From assembly GCA_020831715.1 (NCBI GenBank), contig JAFIGA010000110.1:1-45155 (forward strand): a stretch of 45,155 nt of DNA, in the 5' to 3' direction. Position 1 is the stretch's first letter; each line of letters begins with the position of its first letter. Made by a program: the position numbers and the translations under genes. The stretch comes from Leptospira sp. (GTDB lineage Bacteria > Spirochaetota > Leptospiria > Leptospirales > Leptospiraceae). Positions 8,187 to 16,809 of this stretch are shown here, piece by piece. The notes under the pieces are model-generated. The model was not told the DNA's origin and made no database searches. It saw only the letters and a list, made by a program, of their open reading frames with translations.

Positions 8187-8948
8187 TTAAAAAAAAGTTC
8201 CTTTTATCTCAGTTAAGCTGAGATCTTCGTTCAATAATTGTTGTATCGAGGATTTAGGAGTATCTAGATCTGATTCCTTTTCTTTCATTGGAACTTGAAC
8301 TCTTGCTATGGTAACCTGAGCCTTTTTCGATGAAAGAATCTGAAAGAATTCTCTTTCAAATCCACTCTGAGTAAGGAGAATTTCTACCATAGTGATACCC
8401 ATACCGGCACCTTCTGTATTATCTCCATGTGCCATAAAGAACTCGAATAAATTATCGTATTTCTTCGCATGCTCAAATTTCTCAACAACTCGATTCTCTT
8501 CCACAGGAATCAGAGAAAAATTATTGATTACATATAGTCTGATATAATCCTGCGAATGAGCAATAGAAATTTTTATAAAGAAATTATTTTCTTTCATCCG
8601 AGAGCGATATGCGGGGAATTTTTTTTCATTCAAGTAAGATTTGAATTTTTCCATTCCTTTACGATAATCGACCTCCTCCATAATATCCAAGCCCATCTCT
8701 TTGAATATCATCCGCTTAATTGCTGCCTTTGTTGAATTGGCTATAAGTTCTTTAGCCGAAGTATATAGCAATTCCATCAACTCAACCTTATCGTATTTGA
8801 TTAATATCCTTTCTAAAATATATTTTAATTTCGCTTCACCTTGGTCTCCCAGCACATATGTGATCAAAGATATAGTCTTCCCCGATGCAACACCATTATC
8901 AATAGCGTTTCTCTCTTTCTCGGTCAGACTGTCGGTAGCGTATTTCAA
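8187..8948 (-). CDS. GHKL (histidine kinase-like) ATPase-domain protein
   Basis: The 253-residue protein has features of a GHKL ATP-binding fold without a recognisable dimerisation H-box. A helix with KELIANSTKAAIKR (Glu67, Asn71) resembles the N-box. GDNTEGAGMGITMVEILL (about 180-197) resembles the G2 box that caps the ATP site. The usual DxGxG motif is weak (VINNFSLIPVEEN). Such stand-alone ATPases can be anti-sigma kinases or sensors; which applies here is unknown. The start is a TTG at 8946-8948, with AGAGGA about 10 bases upstream inside the end of thrC. It sits 3 bases after thrC and abuts the tail-anchored gene. Confidence 0.6.
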   Translation of the reverse strand: MKYATDSLTEKERNAIDNGVASGKTISLITYVLGDQGEAKLKYILERILIKYDKVELMELLYTSAKELIANSTKAAIKRMIFKEMGLDIMEEVDYRKGMEKFKSYLNEKKFPAYRSRMKENNFFIKISIAHSQDYIRLYVINNFSLIPVEENRVVEKFEHAKKYDNLFEFFMAHGDNTEGAGMGITMVEILLTQSGFEREFFQILSSKKAQVTIARVQVPMKEKESDLDTPKSSIQQLLNEDLSLTEIKGTFF

Positions 8949-8951
8949 AGA

Positions 8952-10292
8952 TTAGATCCTCTTTTCCAGTAATTCCAACACTTTATCCACGTCCGCTGGC
9001 AATTCAATGATTTTATTCACTAATTTCGAATCGATGCCGGGAATTTGATTTTGATGAAATCCCACTTTGAATTCTGTAAATTTTAATCCATGAGCAGTTG
9101 ATATGACTACAACTTTTTCATTCTTTTGAATCGTACCGGCAGAAATTAACTTAAATGTCGCAGCTAGAGCCACTCCTGTATGTGGACAATTATAGAGCCC
9201 ATATCTATCGGCACGGTGAGCTGCATCGGACAATTCTGCCTCAGATGCAACCTCTACAACACCTTGAAATTTCTTAAGAATACGAACTGCTTTTTTTACT
9301 GATACAGGATCGCCGATTTGAATAGCTGATGCAAGGGTTTTCTTAGCCGTCATGGGTTGAAAATCTTGGTATCCTTTCTTGAAAGATTCGTAAAGTGGAC
9401 TCGCATTTTCGGCTTGAGCAAGGCAGATTCTTGGTAGCCTGTCAATCAAGCCCAGATCATGCATCATCTCAAATCCTTTCCCCAAAGCAGAAACATTCCC
9501 TAAATTGCCCCCGGGAATCACGACCCAATCCGGAACTTCCCATCCCATCTGTTGGGCAATTTCTATGGATATTGTTTTCTGACCTTCAATTCGAAGAGAA
9601 TTCATAGAATTCGCCAAGTAGATTCCTTTCTGTTCGGTAACTTTTCGAACAATTGCCATACAACCATCAAAGTCTGTATCTAGGGCAAGAACCAAACTGC
9701 CATTGGAAACAGGTTGGATTAGCTGGGCTCCGGACACTTTGCCTGCAGGGAGAAATATAATCGAAGGAATTCCGGCTTTAGCGGCATAGGATCCCAACGC
9801 AGCTGAAGTATCACCGGTAGAGGCACAAGCTACGGCATTTATGTTTTTTCCCTCAGAAATCATTTGCTTCACTTGACTGACGAGGACTGTCATCCCCAAA
9901 TCCTTGAAGCTACCTGTATGGGAAATTCCGCATTGCTTTACATACAATCCGGCTAGACCCAATTCCTTCGCCAACCTTCCGGTATCGTAGAGATGAGAAT
10001 TCCCTTCGCCGGAACTTACAATATTTTCATCTTGAATGTTGGGTAAAACCCATTCTTTTTTGGACCAGATCCCTGAAGTATTTGGAAATTGTATAGAACC
10101 GAGGCGAGAATCAAAAATATCCTTCCATTCCTGAGCAGATTTGCTTCTCAGCTTGTCTAAATCATGATGGACTTCTAAAAGTTCTCCGTCTTTTTCGCAA
10201 GTATAGATGATTTCGTTGAGTGGATATTCAGCACCACACCCCTCTTTGATACACCGAAAATTTGCATGAAAATTATAAGTTGCTAAAGACAT
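8952..10292 (-). CDS. thrC: Threonine synthase
   Basis: ThrC converts O-phosphohomoserine to threonine with pyridoxal phosphate. The 446-residue protein has an N-terminal Cys-rich segment (CIKEGCG, then YTC) of the rubredoxin-like kind found in this clade. The PLP lysine is Lys130 in HTGSFKDLG. The phosphate-binding glycine loop is VIPGGNLGNVSA, and ACASTGDTSAAL is typical of fold-type II enzymes. The length is normal. A TATAAT-like box lies on this strand at 10312-10317, some 20 bases ahead of the start. Downstream are two unknown genes that appear cotranscribed; no other threonine genes are present. Confidence 0.93.
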   Translation of the reverse strand: MSLATYNFHANFRCIKEGCGAEYPLNEIIYTCEKDGELLEVHHDLDKLRSKSAQEWKDIFDSRLGSIQFPNTSGIWSKKEWVLPNIQDENIVSSGEGNSHLYDTGRLAKELGLAGLYVKQCGISHTGSFKDLGMTVLVSQVKQMISEGKNINAVACASTGDTSAALGSYAAKAGIPSIIFLPAGKVSGAQLIQPVSNGSLVLALDTDFDGCMAIVRKVTEQKGIYLANSMNSLRIEGQKTISIEIAQQMGWEVPDWVVIPGGNLGNVSALGKGFEMMHDLGLIDRLPRICLAQAENASPLYESFKKGYQDFQPMTAKKTLASAIQIGDPVSVKKAVRILKKFQGVVEVASEAELSDAAHRADRYGLYNCPHTGVALAATFKLISAGTIQKNEKVVVISTAHGLKFTEFKVGFHQNQIPGIDSKLVNKIIELPADVDKVLELLEKRI

Positions 10293-10365
10293 ATAGTTTC
10301 TAATCTTTTATATTATAGCTGAAATTCCAAGCATTTTTACTTCTTTTGGAGTTAGGAAAAGTATT

Positions 10366-10941
10366 TTGAGTTCAAAATCTGCAGATAAATTTAAAAAAAA
10401 ACTACGATTATTCCTGATTTTTTTGGGACTTGTAATTGTTGTACGTATATTCTTCCTCCAAATCTATGTTGTAAGTGGTAATTCCATGTTACCTACCCTT
10501 CGCAACGGAGATGTGGTTATGGTTTGGAAGCTAGGCTTTCCTGTTAAGACCGAATTTCTCCCCTGGGAATTCATCTATTCCAAACCGAAATTGGAAAGAT
10601 TGGATATTGTCATTTTTGAAGACCAAGAAGGAGAAATTAGCCTCAAACGTGTAGTAGGTGTTCCTCATGAATACTATGAAATCAATTATGGACGAGTTAT
10701 GATTGAGGCAAATGTTTTAGAAGAGGAATATGTAGTGGAAGGTTCCGAAACCAACGAGCCTTCCAATGAGTTGGTTTACAAATTCCCCGAAAGTCCTTTC
10801 TTGGAAATGAGGAACAAGGGAAGAATTCCTCCTGATTACTACATGTTGCTAGGTGATAATCGAGAGCATTCAACCGATTCCAGAAGTATGGGACTTGTTC
10901 CCCTTCACAAATTACGTGGAAAGGTATTCGTAAACTTTTAA
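10366..10941 (+). CDS. lepB: Signal peptidase I
   Basis: LepB cleaves signal peptides at the outer face of the inner membrane. The 191-residue protein has one N-terminal transmembrane helix (about 13-34). The catalytic Ser40 lies in VSGNSMLPTLRNGD and the general-base Lys94 in SLKRVVGVP. The late conserved box is MLLGDNREHSTDSRSMG. The start is a TTG at 10366-10368, with a purine-rich GGAGTTAGGAAAAG upstream; no ATG in a suitable place precedes the membrane helix. The gene overlaps the penicillin-binding protein gene by one base, so secretion and wall synthesis genes share a transcript here. Confidence 0.92.
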   Translation: MSSKSADKFKKKLRLFLIFLGLVIVVRIFFLQIYVVSGNSMLPTLRNGDVVMVWKLGFPVKTEFLPWEFIYSKPKLERLDIVIFEDQEGEISLKRVVGVPHEYYEINYGRVMIEANVLEEEYVVEGSETNEPSNELVYKFPESPFLEMRNKGRIPPDYYMLLGDNREHSTDSRSMGLVPLHKLRGKVFVNF

Positions 10942-12755
10942 TGATTGAACTCCAAAAAAAAAGATTCACTCTAGTTATTGGTTTTATCATTTCTTTATTC
11001 TTGATACTACTTATAAGAGTTGTTTATCTCACTTTTTTTAACGATAAAATTAAATACTATCCACCGAATAAAAATGTTAAACGCGGAATGATCCTAGATC
11101 GAAGAGGGATCGAACTTGCTGTTTCAACTGAATCCGCTACAATAGGGATCAATCCCAAAGCAATTTATGATCCTGGTTTTACTGCTAAATATCTTACAGA
11201 TCCTTTGGATATACCAATTGATAAAATCAAATCTTCCATAGAGTCCAAGAACTCTTATTTTTTTATAAAGAGAGAAATTGATAAAGAAATAGGAAAAAAA
11301 ATTGCCACTCTATCTCTTCCCGGCGTTAGAGTAGAAAAGGAATTCAAGAGGATTTATCCTCAAGGGAAATTGGCTTCCAATCTCATAGGCTTTACCGGAC
11401 TCGATGATGATAAGGCATTAACCGGTTTGGAAAATGAATTCAATATGGAATTGATGAGTACAACTGATAGAACTGTTGAGAAAGGTCACGATCTTCATCT
11501 ATCAATTGACAGTTTAATGCAATATCGATTAGAAAAATCTCTTCAGAAAGTTTACGAATCCACTCGCTCCAAAAAAGCAATCGGCGTGTTCATGGATGTG
11601 TCCAATGGCGATATCCTTGCCATGGCAAGTTTCCCGAATTTTGATCCCAATCATTATTGGAAATACCCAACATTCAATCATACCAACTGGGCAATTCGTC
11701 ATGTTTACGAACCCGGATCAACTATGAAAATATTCATTGCCATGATGCTTGTTAACGAAGGTGTCTTGTCGTCCAAAGAAAGATTCTTCTGTCCGGGTTA
11801 TGTAGAGTTTGGAAATTCCATGATAAGGTGCACAGATAAACATGGCTCTGTGAATCTGGATGAGATTTTGCAGAAGTCCTGTAATGTTGGTATCATAAAA
11901 GCCGCCCAAAAAGTTTCCGATAAAAAATACTACGAGTATCTACAAAAGTTCCAATTTGGCTCCAAGACCGGTTTCACCATTCATGAAAACAATGGCTATC
12001 TCCCTCCCCTAAAAACATGGCGGCAAGGATCTCCCCATTTCTTTTCCATAGGTCAAGGACTATCTGTTACACCTATACAATTGGTTGCATCTGCGGCGAG
12101 CATAGTGAACGGTGGTTATTTTCACAATCCGAGAGCTGTTACTAAAATCACAAATTCTTATGGAGACTTGGTTCATAATTTTCAACCTAGAACCAAATCT
12201 TTGGGTTTAAAGGAAGAGTCTCGAAAGATTTTGTTAAATGCAATGACTAGAGCCGTTAAATATGGAACTGGTAAACGTGCTTATCTACAAGACATAACAA
12301 TCGCCGGAAAAACCGGCACAGGACAAAAGGCAACTCCCGGAAAAGGGTACCAAGAAGGTTTGTGGTCAGCTTCTTTTCTGGGATTCTTTCCGGCAGAAGA
12401 TCCTAAAATTGTGGGATTGGTTCTTTTCGATGAACCTGCAGGAGATATTTATACAGGAGGGGGATTGGCGGCTCCGGTTTTTGGAGAAGTAGTGGAAGAA
12501 ATTTTGCCCCTGTTAGAGGGAAAAACCCAAGCAAGATCTTATAAGTTAAAATCTATCCAACACAAAAAATTCAAACTAAATCCCAATTTAATCCCCAATT
12601 TAAAAGGTCTTAGCAAAGTGGAAGCTATTGCCGCGTTGAGGGAATTGAAAGTCCGATTCACTGTAGAAGGATCGGGTTTCGTAAAGGAACAAATACCACA
12701 AGAAGGAACTCAGATTCAAGAATCCACGGTTGTTAGAATCCTATTAGAGAGATAG
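10941..12755 (+). CDS. FtsI/PBP2-type transpeptidase with C-terminal PASTA domain
   Basis: The 604-residue penicillin-binding protein (class B, no glycosyltransferase domain) cross-links peptidoglycan in the periplasm. It has one N-terminal transmembrane helix (about 10-30) and a dimerisation domain starting at NVKRGMILDRRG. The transpeptidase motifs are S260-TMK, S313-C-N315 and K457-TG. A single PASTA domain closes the protein (about 550-604, IPNLKGLSKVEAIAALREL). That layout fits division-type FtsI, but the usual mraW/ftsL/murE neighbours are absent, so I leave the symbol open. ATG overlaps the lepB stop by one base, and the DUF115 gene follows after one base. Confidence 0.9.
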   Translation: MIELQKKRFTLVIGFIISLFLILLIRVVYLTFFNDKIKYYPPNKNVKRGMILDRRGIELAVSTESATIGINPKAIYDPGFTAKYLTDPLDIPIDKIKSSIESKNSYFFIKREIDKEIGKKIATLSLPGVRVEKEFKRIYPQGKLASNLIGFTGLDDDKALTGLENEFNMELMSTTDRTVEKGHDLHLSIDSLMQYRLEKSLQKVYESTRSKKAIGVFMDVSNGDILAMASFPNFDPNHYWKYPTFNHTNWAIRHVYEPGSTMKIFIAMMLVNEGVLSSKERFFCPGYVEFGNSMIRCTDKHGSVNLDEILQKSCNVGIIKAAQKVSDKKYYEYLQKFQFGSKTGFTIHENNGYLPPLKTWRQGSPHFFSIGQGLSVTPIQLVASAASIVNGGYFHNPRAVTKITNSYGDLVHNFQPRTKSLGLKEESRKILLNAMTRAVKYGTGKRAYLQDITIAGKTGTGQKATPGKGYQEGLWSASFLGFFPAEDPKIVGLVLFDEPAGDIYTGGGLAAPVFGEVVEEILPLLEGKTQARSYKLKSIQHKKFKLNPNLIPNLKGLSKVEAIAALRELKVRFTVEGSGFVKEQIPQEGTQIQESTVVRILLER

Positions 12756-12756
12756 A

Positions 12757-14691
12757 ATGGAGAGCTTTTGGGACGGAAATATTCAATACCTACCCAATTC
12801 GTTAGTCGAACAAATTACCCAATCTTCTCATCAAAATACGGATATTCAGATAGAGTATTCCAAATCCAATCATCCAATCTTAAAAATTGACAACTATTAT
12901 CTTCATAGTAAGCAAGATCCAATTCGGGAAGTAAAACGTTTAGTGGACGAATTACCCTTTGATCAATCCGAAAGAGTCTACCTATTTTTAGGTGCAGGTT
13001 TAGGATATATCATTCACTGCGCACTCGAGAAAGATGAACTTATATCAGGTGTTTGGCTAGAATACAGTCCGGCAGTATTAAAAAAAGCTTTGGAAACAAT
13101 TGATTTCTCGGATCTTTTAAAATCCAACCGATTGAAGATTCTACTCTCTCCAATCCAAGAAGAAGATCTTTACAATGCCTTTCGAGGAAAATCCACAGTT
13201 CCTGTAACATTTGTACCTCATAGGGGAAGTCTTCAATGGCAAGAAAAGAATTACAATAGGCTCAGATTAATTGCTGAAGGTTTTTTCCATAAAAAAGATG
13301 TAAACCTGGCAACATTGGTTCGCTTCGAAAAGATTTGGACGAAGAACATGATTCATAATTTAACAGAAACTTTGCGATTTCATCCGGTTTCTTCTCTATT
13401 CGATATTGCTCGTGACATTCCGATTCTCGTCGTTGGTGCCGGTCCATCATTATCCGACTCTTTAGAAGATATTAAGAAATATCAAAATCGTTTCCTTATT
13501 CTCGCCGTGGACACAGCGGTTCACATTCTTACCCGTGCCGGTATTGAACCCGACTTAATTTACACTGTCGATCCTCAGGCATTGAATAGTGCTTACCTGG
13601 AAGGCTATGAGGGAGAAGCAGGTTTGATTTTGGATCCCACATCTACCTATCTCACTCCACGAATGGAAAAACTAACAGGTCAACTAAAGGGTTTTTTCAC
13701 AACCAGTCCGTTTCCCCTAACCGAGATACTTCAAAAGATATGCTCACAACCTATTGGGAGCATTCCATTCGGTGGATCTGTGTCTACGAATGCATATTCT
13801 CTGGCAAAACTTATGGGAGGAAAGCCAATTTATTTGGTAGGTCAAGATCTGGGATTTACATATGGGCATGCTCATGCCAAAGGGGCAATCTTGGAAGAGA
13901 GATTGAATTGGAAAGAATCGCGACGCTTTAGAAGAGAGATTCATAATCATAGACAATTAACAGCCTTACCGAAACATTTTGAGCAATCTATAGGCAATCA
14001 TCCTCGAAAACTGCAAACTAACGAAAAATTAATTATTTTCAGAAATTGGTTCCAAGAAAATGCCAAGGACGCAATCAATCTTTCCAAGTTTGGTCTTAAA
14101 ATTCACAATTTAAAAGAATCAGATCTTGCCACAGAATTTAATTCTGAAGACTCAGAGGAATCAATAAACTTCATTGAATCCGCAGAATCAGTTCATAGTG
14201 AATCAAATGTTGCAACATGCAGAAACAAAATAAAAAATATTCTTAAAGAAAATGCAAACTGGTCAACCAAAGAATTGTTAAGAATAGAAATTGAAAAAAT
14301 ACAAAAAGAGATTCTGGATTACCTAGCTCCCGTGAAAGAAGGTCTGAGGTTAAGCGAGGAAATCTATTCATTGATACTAAATGGAAATGATGATCCTCGA
14401 TTGCTACAATCCAAAATTCAAAAAATGAATGAAGTGGATGAATATGTATCTTCCCGAAAAAACCTTGGGAACATACTTTCCACGAGTATGCAAAGAGTAA
14501 TTTTTTCCGTTACGGAAGGTTTTGAAAGTGAATTGAGTTTAGAAGAAAAGGAAAATCCTCGTATCGGTATAGCCAAGAAGTCAGTTCTTCTCTACCAAGG
14601 TTTGTATGATCAATCCATGAGTCTAAAAAAACAACTTTCACTCGCTCTTTTGCGAATTCAGTATCTAGACAATCAGTCCTTATCTCATTAA
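12757..14691 (+). CDS. DUF115 / motility-associated factor (Maf)-like glycosyltransferase family protein
   Basis: The 644-residue protein has the central DUF115 (MptE-like) domain: VVGAGPSLSDSLED near residue 226, followed by AVDTAVHILTRAGIEPD and the Rossmann-like VDPQ, then IPFGGSVSTNA and YLVGQDLGFT. Proteins of this group modify flagellins with nonulosonic acids in Campylobacter and related bacteria. Spirochaetes have periplasmic flagella, so a flagellin-modifying role is possible but unproved. The last 150 residues are helical with coiled-coil character. It sits one base after the penicillin-binding protein gene, so an envelope or wall-linked role should also be kept in mind. Confidence 0.8.
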   Translation: MESFWDGNIQYLPNSLVEQITQSSHQNTDIQIEYSKSNHPILKIDNYYLHSKQDPIREVKRLVDELPFDQSERVYLFLGAGLGYIIHCALEKDELISGVWLEYSPAVLKKALETIDFSDLLKSNRLKILLSPIQEEDLYNAFRGKSTVPVTFVPHRGSLQWQEKNYNRLRLIAEGFFHKKDVNLATLVRFEKIWTKNMIHNLTETLRFHPVSSLFDIARDIPILVVGAGPSLSDSLEDIKKYQNRFLILAVDTAVHILTRAGIEPDLIYTVDPQALNSAYLEGYEGEAGLILDPTSTYLTPRMEKLTGQLKGFFTTSPFPLTEILQKICSQPIGSIPFGGSVSTNAYSLAKLMGGKPIYLVGQDLGFTYGHAHAKGAILEERLNWKESRRFRREIHNHRQLTALPKHFEQSIGNHPRKLQTNEKLIIFRNWFQENAKDAINLSKFGLKIHNLKESDLATEFNSEDSEESINFIESAESVHSESNVATCRNKIKNILKENANWSTKELLRIEIEKIQKEILDYLAPVKEGLRLSEEIYSLILNGNDDPRLLQSKIQKMNEVDEYVSSRKNLGNILSTSMQRVIFSVTEGFESELSLEEKENPRIGIAKKSVLLYQGLYDQSMSLKKQLSLALLRIQYLDNQSLSH

Positions 14692-14721
14692 GTATCTTAT
14701 TAAAATACCGATGATGAATAT

Positions 14722-15240
14722 ATGAAGCTACCCATATCTATACCTCTATCAATTCTTCTTTATATCCCCCTCTTTGTATTTATCAACTGTCAATCCAATC
14801 AAGAAATTAAGCCGGCAAATGATGAGGAGAAGTCTCAATCGCAGATCACAGTAGAGATAAAACGATTGAAACCTTCCAAAAAAGAATTCATACAGAAGGC
14901 AAGTCATGTTGCATATTATGAAATTCCCGAACTCAGTGAGATTATAAACCCTGAAGAATTGGGAACCTTTTCAATTCGAGTTAATAACTTGTCACATATT
15001 GATAGGTTTCGAAATCTAACTACATCTTCAGACCAAGAATTTTACACCACACCACCCCATAACTGCAAACCTTCCTTCAACTCCGCCTTGGTATTTAAGT
15101 TTCAAAATGAATCGGAAACAATTCTATTTTCCAGAAATTGTGGGCTTCTCTATCTCTACCAAGAAAAACTTTATGCCGATGTTAAAGAACAATCCACAAA
15201 CATCGAAAATACATTCCGTATGATTCGTTCAGGTAGATAG
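14722..15240 (+). CDS. Hypothetical lipoprotein
   Basis: The 172-residue protein opens with a hydrophobic signal ending in FINC (Cys22), a spirochaete-type lipobox, then a charged linker (NQEIKPANDEEKSQSQ). Two further Cys (in PPHNCKP and SRNCGL) could form a disulfide in the mature domain. The core alternates short strands (SALVFKF, ETILFSRNCGLLYLY). No family is recognised. It follows the DUF115 gene by 30 bases on the same strand and is probably the last gene of that operon. Confidence 0.7.
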   Translation: MKLPISIPLSILLYIPLFVFINCQSNQEIKPANDEEKSQSQITVEIKRLKPSKKEFIQKASHVAYYEIPELSEIINPEELGTFSIRVNNLSHIDRFRNLTTSSDQEFYTTPPHNCKPSFNSALVFKFQNESETILFSRNCGLLYLYQEKLYADVKEQSTNIENTFRMIRSGR

Positions 15241-15344
15241 TCATAGTTTGATACCCATCACATATAATTAAAATAGGTTGTTCCAAGAGAATAATTTGAA
15301 TTGCCAAAAAAATGCAATCTAGAAGAAAGACAATAGAGATAATA

Positions 15345-16793
15345 ATGAAATATATTTCACAAAGATATTTATTCCTTTTAATGGTTTTTGTATTCCCGTC
15401 ACTTTTGTCTTCCGAAAGTCAGATTCGTTTTATTACGGAAAATGATGGCTACGGAGGATTTGCAGACCATTATTATACAAATGGTGCAAGATTGGAATTC
15501 AACACCACAGCCGAAGAGGGGAACTGGAACAGAGCTATTTTTGGTGGATGGAATTCTATTTTTGCCACCACCAATGATGATACAAAATATCTCATGGGAT
15601 TTTCGTTGGGACAGGAATTCTATACACCTACAAATATTTCCAAAGCTGATATTTCTTTTGGAGATAGACCCTATGCAAGTAGAGTATACGCCGGAAACTC
15701 TCTGACTACTTGGACAGAAAATACTGCCGTAACAACGGAACTTGAATTGGGTATGATTGGTCCTTCGGTCGGAGGAAAGACAGCACAGAAAAACTTTCAT
15801 AACTATATTGGATCTCCCATCCCTCAAGGTTGGGATACACAGATTCCCGACTCATATTCTGTAGGGCTTAGAACTGATATTAGGAAATTCCACCATAGAT
15901 TCTTCGGAACACAATACAATTTGAATGTTGGAAACATTCATGTAGATGCATCATTCGGTATGATCTTTCGACTTGGGAATGTGGATCGTAGACCAGGACC
16001 GGGCAGTTCAGTTCTGCAGCCAGGTCAGCCAATTTTGAAAGACTCGGAAAAGGGCTATTGGTATTTTTATGTGAATCCTGGTGTGACTGTTAAAGGACAT
16101 GATGCAACCATTCAAGGAGCAATGGGCTCAGATAGGAAATTTACCAATGGATCTAGAGACTCACAATTTAGTGATGTGGATGGATTTTTACAGAATCCCA
16201 CCGTTGAAGGTGGATACCAAGAACTTTTATATAGGCGATTGGTAGAGGACAATGGGCGTAATTCTTTCGAAAGATTTATTATCTTCAATGAATTCTTGGT
16301 AAAGAATTCTAATAATCCCAATGATATTGGCTTGAATTACTTATTATTCAATAATATATTCAACGGTGCAGAACAGGTGGAACGAGGACTGCAAAGTTTT
16401 CTTATAAACAATTTAGCGGGTCAATGGGATAATCTAACAGATAGAGACAAAGCCGTTGCTATTTATTCTTTATTCAGACCTCAAGGTGGGAGAATCCCCC
16501 CTCTCATACGATACTATTCCTACGAAATTCTTTCTCAATATATATTGGATCCGACTCAAAGAATATTATTCCTGGACCTACTCAGACAAAATATCGATTT
16601 CACAGAACGCAAGACCTATGTTGCTGATGTCAAAAGAGCTGTCGGTTTTATCAGAGCTGGATTTGTTTCAGTAAGTGATAATGGATTTTTATTTTCTATT
16701 AATTATAACTTTACTACAATTGATTTCGAATCTGCTCGTGGTTTTCCCCAAAACCACCAATGGATAGGATTTCAATTGGGAAAAGTATTCTAA
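15345..16793 (+). CDS. LpxR-like outer-membrane protein (lipid A deacylase family) with a large insertion
   Basis: LpxR is an outer-membrane barrel that removes the 3'-acyloxyacyl group of lipid A. Family marks seen here are FITENDGYGGFADHYYTNG near the start, DRPYASRVYAG, and IGPSVGGKTAQKNFHNYIG with a conserved His152. It is also marked by the closing strands INYNFTTIDF and WIGFQLGKVF. Typical members have about 300 residues; this one has 482. The excess is one block of about 150 residues (roughly 275-425) between late barrel strands, predicted helical. I chose the ATG at 15345 because it gives a compact signal peptide and has GAGAT upstream; an ATG at 15312 would add 11 basic residues. It is convergent with the next gene. 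Confidence 0.75.
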   Translation: MKYISQRYLFLLMVFVFPSLLSSESQIRFITENDGYGGFADHYYTNGARLEFNTTAEEGNWNRAIFGGWNSIFATTNDDTKYLMGFSLGQEFYTPTNISKADISFGDRPYASRVYAGNSLTTWTENTAVTTELELGMIGPSVGGKTAQKNFHNYIGSPIPQGWDTQIPDSYSVGLRTDIRKFHHRFFGTQYNLNVGNIHVDASFGMIFRLGNVDRRPGPGSSVLQPGQPILKDSEKGYWYFYVNPGVTVKGHDATIQGAMGSDRKFTNGSRDSQFSDVDGFLQNPTVEGGYQELLYRRLVEDNGRNSFERFIIFNEFLVKNSNNPNDIGLNYLLFNNIFNGAEQVERGLQSFLINNLAGQWDNLTDRDKAVAIYSLFRPQGGRIPPLIRYYSYEILSQYILDPTQRILFLDLLRQNIDFTERKTYVADVKRAVGFIRAGFVSVSDNGFLFSINYNFTTIDFESARGFPQNHQWIGFQLGKVF

Positions 16794-16809
16794 TTGTAAC
16801 TGAAAAATT

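Noticed and set aside
15399..15827. Minus-strand open frame of 142 codons
   Set aside because: Lies opposite the conserved N-terminal half of the LpxR-like gene; composition is that of an antisense shadow.
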